A program made the translations under genes and the position numbers. A stretch of DNA of 18,351 nt, from positions 1 through 18,351 of the forward strand of contig JAPLHJ010000029.1 in NCBI GenBank assembly GCA_026389675.1, in the 5' to 3' direction. Of this stretch, positions 13,421 through 18,351 are shown piece by piece. The notes below the pieces were generated by a model. It was not told the origin of the DNA, searched no databases, and saw only the letters and a list, made by a program, of their open reading frames with translations. Numbering within the stretch: position 1 is the first letter of the stretch; each line of letters starts with the position of its first letter. The DNA comes from Chloroflexota bacterium. GTDB lineage: Bacteria; Chloroflexota; Dehalococcoidia; GIF9; UBA5629.

Positions 13421-14470
13421 TTACGCTGATTCAGATGAATCTTTATTAGCAACTCCGTTAACCTGGGTAGACGCAGCCATCTGGCGTATGTTTTTTTCTA
13501 TTTCCGCCGCAATCTCGGGATGCTGGATAAGGTATTCACGGGCTTTCTCCCTGCCCTGCCCCAGCTTGGTGCCGGCGAAGTCAAAGAAGGCACCGGATTT
13601 CTTAATAATACCGCTGCTGACCCCAAGATCAATTATGTCACCTTCCTTACTGATGCCGCAATTAAACAAAATATCAAATTCGGCTACCCTGTAGGGAGCA
13701 GCCACTTTGTTCTTTACCACTTTGGCGCGCACCCGGTTGCCTGTTATCTCGGTCCCGTTTTTTATGGTCTCCGACTTGCGCAGGTCTATCCTGACCGAGC
13801 TATAAAATTTCAAAGCCCTGCCGCCAGGGGTAACCTCAGGGCTGCCAAACATCACGCCAATTTTTTCCCTTAACTGGTTAATAAAAATCACGGCGGTGTT
13901 TGATTTGCTGATCTCGCCGGTGAGCTTGCGCAGGGCCTGCGACATCAACCTTGCCTGTAAACCCACATGGGACTCGCCCATTTCGCCCTCGATCTCAGCG
14001 CGGGGTACCAGCGCGGCAACGCTATCAATGACAACTACGTCCAGGGCATGGGTCCTGACCATCCTCTCCGCAATATCCAGCGCCTCCTCCCCTGTTCCCG
14101 GTTGAGCGCCTTTGAGCAAATTTACATTAACACCGCATATCGCAGCATAATGTGTATCCAGCGCATGCTCCGCGTCAATGTAAAGCACCAGACCGCCCGA
14201 TTTCTGCGCCTGCGCAATAATATGGAGCGCCAGCGTGGTTTTCCCGGACGCTTCCGCGCCGAAAATTTCCGTTATCCGTCCCCGCGGGATGCCGCCGATT
14301 CCCAAAGCCAGGTCGAGGCTCAACGAACCCGTGGGAATCACCTCAACTTTTACTCTGGCCTGCCTTTCCCCCAGCGTCATCACCGAACCGATACCATACT
14401 GCTTGTCAATCTGACTGATCGCGAGATCCAGGGCCTTTTCTTTTTCGACTTTGATTTTATCCAAGTCCAT
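13421..14470 (-). CDS. recA: Recombinase RecA
   Basis: A 349-aa strand-exchange ATPase central to homologous recombination and SOS induction. Walker A is GAEASGKT (residues 71-78) and Walker B ends VVVIDS (Asp149). Also visible are AEIEGEMGESHVGLQARLMS, the INQLREKIGVMFGSPEVTPG segment bordering loop L2, and ALKFYSSVRIDLRK. I chose ATG 14470 over the longer GTG at 14506: AGGAGG sits four bases before the ATG, whereas the GTG has no ribosome site and lies only ~14 bases from the predicted transcription start. The C-terminus is short and mildly acidic. It is the first gene of the cluster and is followed directly by recX. Confidence 0.97.
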   Translation of the reverse strand: MDLDKIKVEKEKALDLAISQIDKQYGIGSVMTLGERQARVKVEVIPTGSLSLDLALGIGGIPRGRITEIFGAEASGKTTLALHIIAQAQKSGGLVLYIDAEHALDTHYAAICGVNVNLLKGAQPGTGEEALDIAERMVRTHALDVVVIDSVAALVPRAEIEGEMGESHVGLQARLMSQALRKLTGEISKSNTAVIFINQLREKIGVMFGSPEVTPGGRALKFYSSVRIDLRKSETIKNGTEITGNRVRAKVVKNKVAAPYRVAEFDILFNCGISKEGDIIDLGVSSGIIKKSGAFFDFAGTKLGQGREKAREYLIQHPEIAAEIEKNIRQMAASTQVNGVANKDSSESA

Positions 14471-14526
14471 TTCTCCTCCTGCAGCATAAGCTTGATTAAA
14501 GCTCACTTTTTATATCAATTAAAGCT

Positions 14527-14554
14527 ATTGTAACACAATTGTGCTAAAAATCAA
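14527..14554 (-). promoter_or_regulatory. recA promoter
   Basis: TTGATT at 14554-14549 and TACAAT at 14532-14527 with a 16-base spacer on the minus strand. The predicted start near 14520 leaves a leader of about 50 bases to ATG 14470. The spacer is almost entirely occupied by a palindrome. Confidence 0.6.
14531..14546. promoter_or_regulatory. Palindromic operator candidate in the recA promoter
   Basis: TAACACAATTGTGCTA is a 16-base palindrome with one mismatched pair and a perfect core CACAATTGTG. It lies between the -35 and -10 of recA, where a repressor would block RNA polymerase. recA is normally under LexA, so a lineage-specific LexA box is the first hypothesis. It does not match the Bacillus (GAAC-N4-GTTC) or E. 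coli (CTGT-N8-ACAG) boxes. Confidence 0.5.
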
Positions 14555-14623
14555 GTACCCCCGGAAAATATTTTTATTTCCTCGCAAATTTGGTCTCCTG
14601 CAATATTCCTGTCGGCATGACAT

Positions 14624-14653
14624 TTGACGCGCGCAAACCCGTTGCGCTAAATT
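14624..14653 (+). promoter_or_regulatory. Weak promoter candidate for the FmdB-type gene
   Basis: TTGACG at 14624-14629 and TAAATT at 14648-14653 with an 18-base spacer. The predicted start falls at the ribosome site AGAGAGG (14657-14663), which would truncate it, so the true start may lie elsewhere. Confidence 0.25.
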
Positions 14654-14670
14654 CTTAGAGAGGTTTACCG

Positions 14671-14916
14671 ATGCCAATATATGAATACAATTGTCCGAAA
14701 TGCAAAACCAGGTTCGAACAACTTCGCCCGATCTCCAAAGCCGCAGAAGATGCCAACTGCCCTCAATGCAACGCCTCATCTGCGCGGGCTTTATCGAAAT
14801 TCGTATCGCGCGCCAAGGACGACCTGAGCATGCTTAGCCATATGCCGAGCAGCGGCGGTGGAAGTTCGTGCGGCAGTTGCAGTTCTTCAAACTGCTCTTC
14901 CTGCGGCGCCGGTTAA
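14671..14916 (+). CDS. FmdB-type zinc-ribbon protein
   Basis: An 81-aa protein of the FmdB/CxxC_CxxC_SSSS family. It opens MPIYEYNCPKCKTRFEQLRP with two zinc-binding Cys pairs, Cys8/Cys11 and Cys30/Cys33 (CPQC). The tail is Gly/Ser/Cys-rich (GGGSSCGSCSSSNCSSC), giving four further cysteines. The family is often annotated as a putative regulatory protein, but its function is not established. ATG 14671 has AGAGAGG about seven bases upstream. It is divergent from recA and converges with the Lit-like membrane protein gene 24 bp away. Confidence 0.88.
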   Translation: MPIYEYNCPKCKTRFEQLRPISKAAEDANCPQCNASSARALSKFVSRAKDDLSMLSHMPSSGGGSSCGSCSSSNCSSCGAG

Positions 14917-14940
14917 GCCGGGTTTCATAAACAGGGCCCT

Positions 14941-15639
14941 TTATTTTTCAACAGGCTGCCAGACCCTCCTCACTATATAGGCGGCAAACCAGACTACAAT
15001 CGCCGCCGCGATTATGGTTGTGACCATCAGGATTGCAGAATCGAAGAAAAAACCTTCGGGAAACATCATAATCAAATAGTCGGTTGCCGGGTCCAGCAGC
15101 CAGAGGTCGTTAGAAAAACTCACGATATGGAAAAAATAAAATATGCTGTTGAAATCTATCAAAGCCCATAACATAACGGAACCCAGGAAAACAACGGTAA
15201 CTACGGCCCCGGCTTGAAGGCCTTTCAACAGCCGGCTTGCCCCGAATTTAAAAAACAAATATAAACCCGTTACCAATAAAAGAATTAATGACAGTACCTC
15301 AAGCATTTTGAATATATCGATGATCTTGCGCACGTCCTCCAGGTGAGTTAACTCCTTCTGGCTATATACAGGCCTGATTATTCCACGGATACCGACTTCA
15401 ACCTGAGGAGACCCGACTTTCCCATCTAAATAATCAGCCATACCCCGGGCGATATCTTTCAACTGGGCGTCGCTTATCCCGGTAACCGCGGAGATATGGT
15501 ACCTGGCGAATCCGCCTGTATATAAATCCATGGAACCCGCTAATATATTTACAGCTGCCGAGACAATGAGCAGCGGAACGGCCAGCGCCAGAAGAATGAA
15601 AGCTACGTAAAACAAATAGCCTTGCGTAGAAGTTTTCAT
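14941..15639 (-). CDS. TIGR01906/DUF1461 integral membrane protein, Lit-like
   Basis: A 232-aa protein with four membrane segments (residues ~8-33, ~111-131, ~142-161 and ~200-222). It has a long external loop after the first segment and another around 165-198. The family signature is clear: THLEDVR (His99) and FNSIFYFFHIVSFSNDLWLLDP (His171) followed by TDYLIMMFPEGFF. This family includes Lit, the lipoprotein intramolecular acyltransferase of some Firmicutes, which moves an acyl chain to the lipoprotein N-terminal Cys and relies on two conserved histidines. I infer a Lit-like role but cannot exclude another acyltransferase function. ATG 15639 has GGGGAT upstream. It stands alone, convergent with the FmdB-type gene and divergent from dnaE. 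Confidence 0.75.
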   Translation of the reverse strand: MKTSTQGYLFYVAFILLALAVPLLIVSAAVNILAGSMDLYTGGFARYHISAVTGISDAQLKDIARGMADYLDGKVGSPQVEVGIRGIIRPVYSQKELTHLEDVRKIIDIFKMLEVLSLILLLVTGLYLFFKFGASRLLKGLQAGAVVTVVFLGSVMLWALIDFNSIFYFFHIVSFSNDLWLLDPATDYLIMMFPEGFFFDSAILMVTTIIAAAIVVWFAAYIVRRVWQPVEK

Positions 15640-15701
15640 GCGTTTATCCCCAATCTGCTAATTTTATATACACCAGGCTGCGACCCGGTTTAAAATTCTT
15701 G

Positions 15702-15710
15702 TGTTATAAT
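15702..15710 (+). promoter_or_regulatory. Extended -10 promoter of dnaE
   Basis: TGTTATAAT at 15702-15710 combines the TGN extension with a perfect TATAAT. No good -35 is found 16-18 bases upstream, as tolerated for extended -10 promoters. The predicted start near 15717 leaves a leader of about 20 bases before the dnaE ATG. Confidence 0.5.
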
Positions 15711-15736
15711 TTTATACCAGGCCGCAAATATATCCT

Positions 15737-18351
15737 ATGTTTACCCATCTCCATGTCCATTCAGAATACAGTTTGCTTGACGGGTGCTGCAGGATTATCC
15801 CGCTCATCCACAAAGCTAAGGACCTCGGTATGCAAAGCCTGGCCCTCACCGATCATGGCAACCTGTACGGCGCCATCGACTTTTACAAGGCAGCGCGGGA
15901 AAACGGCATAAAACCCATCATAGGCTGCGAGGTCTACGTCGCCTCCACCGACCATCTCAGCAAGGGACCGTCTGATAAATCCAACTTCCATCTTACTCTC
16001 CTTGCCATGAATCATACGGGCTACAATAATCTTATTCAGTTGGTAACGCAGGCTAACCTCGAAGGCTTCTACTATAAACCGCGTATAGACAGGCAGCTAT
16101 TGTGCAAATACAAGGAGGGCCTCGTCGTTCTCTCCGGCTGCGCCCAGGGTGAACTCGGGCGGCTGATATTAGAAAACCGCATGCAGGATGCCGTGGAAAG
16201 TGCAATCTGGTACAAGGAAAATTTCCCCCACTTTTACATAGAAATTCAAAGACATCCCATTCCCGATATTGAAAAAATCAATGATGGCTTAATAAGTTTA
16301 GCCAGGAAACAGGGCATACCGGTGGTTGCCACCAACGACGTGCACTATATAAACAAAGAGGACGCTTACATACACGACGTATTACTTTGCATAGGCACAA
16401 ACACCACGGTCACCGATGAGAAGCGCCTTAAAATGACGGCGGACTGTTTCTATCTAAAAAGCCCGCAGGAGATGGAGGAACAATACGCGGATATCCCTGA
16501 AGCTATCGAAAACGCCGCAGTCATCTCTGATCTCTGTAATCTTGAAATTGAATTCGGCAAGCCGCACCTTCCCCAGGTAGAATTACCACCCGGCAAAACC
16601 TCGCAGTCACACTTATCTGTGCTCTGCTGGCGAGGCTTGAAAGAAAGGTTGCCGGATGCTGAGAGCGCAACCGAGAAGCGCCTTGAATATGAGCTCGATG
16701 TTATCGAGAAAACTCAATTCGCAGATTATTTCCTCGTGGTCCATGACCTCGTTGCTTTTGTGAGGGAGAAGGGTATATTCTTCGGAGTCAGGGGCAGCGC
16801 TGCGGCAAGCCTCGCCTTATTTTGTCTGGGAATCACCGATATCAATCCTCTGACCTATAATCTCGTATTTGAACGTTTTCTTAATATCGAACGCAGGGAG
16901 ATGCCCGATATCGACCTGGATTTCCAGGACGACAGGCGTGACGAGGTAATCAACTATGCCAATCAAAGGTACGGCGCCGACCATGTAGCCCAGATCATCA
17001 CCTTTGGCACACTGGGCGCGCGCGCAGCTATCCGGGATGTCGGCCGTGCCCTGGGCATGAGCTATGGGGCCGTCGACCAGGTCGCCCGGCTAATACCCGG
17101 AAGGCCGAATATTCGCCTGGAAGACGCAATGCTCGAAGTCAAAGAGTTGACGGAAATGTATTCCAAGGATGAAATCATCCGTAAATTGATCGATACCGCA
17201 AAAAAACTCGAGGGCATATCGCGCCATTCCAGCACACACGCCGCCGGGGTGGTCATCTCAAGGGACCCCTTAACACAATACCTTCCCCTGCAACGGGCCA
17301 GCAAGGACAGCGGCCAGCAGTCAGCTATGACCCAATTCTCCATGGATAACGTGGCGAAACTCGGCCTTTTGAAACTCGACTTTCTCGGCCTGGCCAACCT
17401 GACATTATTAGCAAAAGCTATAGATGTAATAGCGGAAAGCCAGGGCACAACCATAGATTTACTCCGCATACCGCTGGATGACCATAAAACCTTTGATCTT
17501 TTAGCATCAGGCGAAACCACCGGCATTTTTCAATTGGAAAGCCCGGGAATGAGGCGCTACATCAAGGAACTCAAGCCCACCAAGTTCACTGACATAGCGG
17601 CCATGGTGGCCCTCTACCGCCCGGGCCCCATGGAACACATACCGACATTTATCAAAGCAAAACACGGCCTTGAATCAGTACAGTATCCCCACCCGGACCT
17701 CATACCTATCCTGGAAGATACATACGGCGTAATCGTTTACCAGGACCAGGTGCTTTTCATCGTGCAGAGGTTCGCCGGCTACAGCCTCGGCCGGGCGGAT
17801 ATAATACGCAAAGCCATGGGGAAGAAAAACGCGGAGGTGATGCAAAAGGAAAGGCAGAACTTCATCGATGGCGCCAGGATAAAAGGTTATTCGCTGAATG
17901 AAGCGGATGCCATATTCCGGCTGATAGAACCTTTTGCCGGATATGCCTTCAACAAGTCACATAGCGTAAGCTATGCCCGCATAGCTTACGAGACTGCTTA
18001 TCTCAAAGCCAACTATCCTATCGAATATATGGTGGCTTTCCTTAACACGTACATCGATAAGACCGACAAACTGGTATCAGCGATTGCCGAGTGCCGGCGC
18101 ATCGGCCTGGAGGTATTGAAACCCGACATCAACCACAGCTATGCCAATTACAAAATCGAGATATCCAACGGCGCCAGGTCTATCAGGTTCGGATTGGCCT
18201 CAATAAAGAATGTTGGTTCAAGCGCGCTTGAACCAATCCTCACCCCGCGCCAGGAAGGCGGTGAATTCAAGTCAATCGAAGATTTCTGCCGCAGGGTAGA
18301 TTTACGCTATGTAAATAAAAAGGTAATAGAGAGCCTCATCAAAGCAGGCGC
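15737..18351 (+). CDS. dnaE: DNA polymerase III alpha subunit (right end cut)
   Basis: This is the replicative polymerase catalytic subunit; 871 complete codons are visible and the C-terminus is beyond the edge. The N-terminal PHP domain begins MFTHLHVHSEYSLLDG. All nine PHP metal-site positions look intact: His6, His8, Asp15, His40, Glu65, His85, Cys135, Asp201 and His203. This suggests an active PHP exonuclease as in Thermus rather than the degenerate E. coli domain. The palm aspartates are Asp391 and Asp393 (PDIDLDF) and Asp548 (KLDFLGL). FGVRGSAAAS, YRPGPM and FNKSHSVSYA are further DnaE1 landmarks. ATG 15737 follows an extended -10 promoter; no clear ribosome site is present. No upstream stop or frameshift interrupts the visible part. 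Confidence 0.95.
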   Translation, partial: MFTHLHVHSEYSLLDGCCRIIPLIHKAKDLGMQSLALTDHGNLYGAIDFYKAARENGIKPIIGCEVYVASTDHLSKGPSDKSNFHLTLLAMNHTGYNNLIQLVTQANLEGFYYKPRIDRQLLCKYKEGLVVLSGCAQGELGRLILENRMQDAVESAIWYKENFPHFYIEIQRHPIPDIEKINDGLISLARKQGIPVVATNDVHYINKEDAYIHDVLLCIGTNTTVTDEKRLKMTADCFYLKSPQEMEEQYADIPEAIENAAVISDLCNLEIEFGKPHLPQVELPPGKTSQSHLSVLCWRGLKERLPDAESATEKRLEYELDVIEKTQFADYFLVVHDLVAFVREKGIFFGVRGSAAASLALFCLGITDINPLTYNLVFERFLNIERREMPDIDLDFQDDRRDEVINYANQRYGADHVAQIITFGTLGARAAIRDVGRALGMSYGAVDQVARLIPGRPNIRLEDAMLEVKELTEMYSKDEIIRKLIDTAKKLEGISRHSSTHAAGVVISRDPLTQYLPLQRASKDSGQQSAMTQFSMDNVAKLGLLKLDFLGLANLTLLAKAIDVIAESQGTTIDLLRIPLDDHKTFDLLASGETTGIFQLESPGMRRYIKELKPTKFTDIAAMVALYRPGPMEHIPTFIKAKHGLESVQYPHPDLIPILEDTYGVIVYQDQVLFIVQRFAGYSLGRADIIRKAMGKKNAEVMQKERQNFIDGARIKGYSLNEADAIFRLIEPFAGYAFNKSHSVSYARIAYETAYLKANYPIEYMVAFLNTYIDKTDKLVSAIAECRRIGLEVLKPDINHSYANYKIEISNGARSIRFGLASIKNVGSSALEPILTPRQEGGEFKSIEDFCRRVDLRYVNKKVIESLIKAG

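Noticed and set aside
14893..14945. Terminator between the FmdB-type and Lit-like genes
   Set aside because: Only 4-bp stems (CCGG, GTTT/AAAC) and a short AGGGCCCT palindrome are visible; none with a convincing stem and T run.
3257..16380. Three PHP-domain proteins in one window as a linked system
   Set aside because: They belong to different branches (short PHP, TrpH/YciV-like, dnaE N-terminus) in separate transcription units; PHP domains are common and proximity looks accidental.
1..18351. CRISPR array, rRNA, riboswitch or replication origin
   Set aside because: No regularly spaced repeats, rRNA-like sequence, known riboswitch core or DnaA-box cluster was seen.

Overview
The window reads as a chromosomal segment of an anaerobic, probably monoderm bacterium. 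I lean towards Chloroflexota, class Dehalococcoidia, from the run recA-recX-rny-ymdB-PHP and the type of energy-metabolism proteins; this taxonomic guess is inference, not proof. Host genes have moderate GC. One block between a tRNA-Asn gene and an iron-sulfur oxidoreductase gene (about 4650-7486) is clearly AT-rich.

Layout. Positions 1-3062 (minus strand) hold a catabolic cluster: a BKACE/DUF849 C-C cleaving enzyme, an Old-Yellow-Enzyme/2,4-dienoyl-CoA-reductase-type flavoprotein and the start of a MOSC-domain protein. A divergent promoter region leads to a plus-strand pair, a PHP phosphoesterase and coaE, which overlap by ATGA. They are followed by a tRNA-Asn with its own promoter. Next is a 2452-bp IS1595-family transposon (4786-7237) with 24-bp terminal inverted repeats and a perfect 8-bp target duplication (TTACTAAA). 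It carries a transposase plus four passenger genes: a 54-aa zinc-ribbon protein, a small membrane protein, a membrane-anchored 221-aa protein and a 63-aa protein. Additional terminus-like repeats just inside and outside it point to nested insertions.

Positions 7489-14470 form a long minus-strand cluster read recA, recX, rny, ymdB-like phosphodiesterase, PHP phosphoesterase, then a membrane-bound cytochrome b/iron-sulfur/CCG oxidoreductase resembling ETF:menaquinone oxidoreductases. recA has a promoter whose spacer is filled by a near-perfect palindrome, a likely operator. On the far side are an FmdB-type zinc-ribbon gene, a Lit/DUF1461-type membrane protein on the opposite strand, and dnaE, which runs off the right edge.

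How the genes fit together. The BKACE and dienoyl-reductase-like enzymes and the ETF:quinone-oxidoreductase-like protein are compatible with anaerobic acyl-CoA or keto-acid oxidation feeding electrons to a membrane quinone. recA/recX/dnaE (DNA repair and replication) and rny/ymdB/PHP (RNA and nucleotide turnover) are housekeeping. The transposon is the only clearly accessory part, and its passenger genes have no function I can assign.
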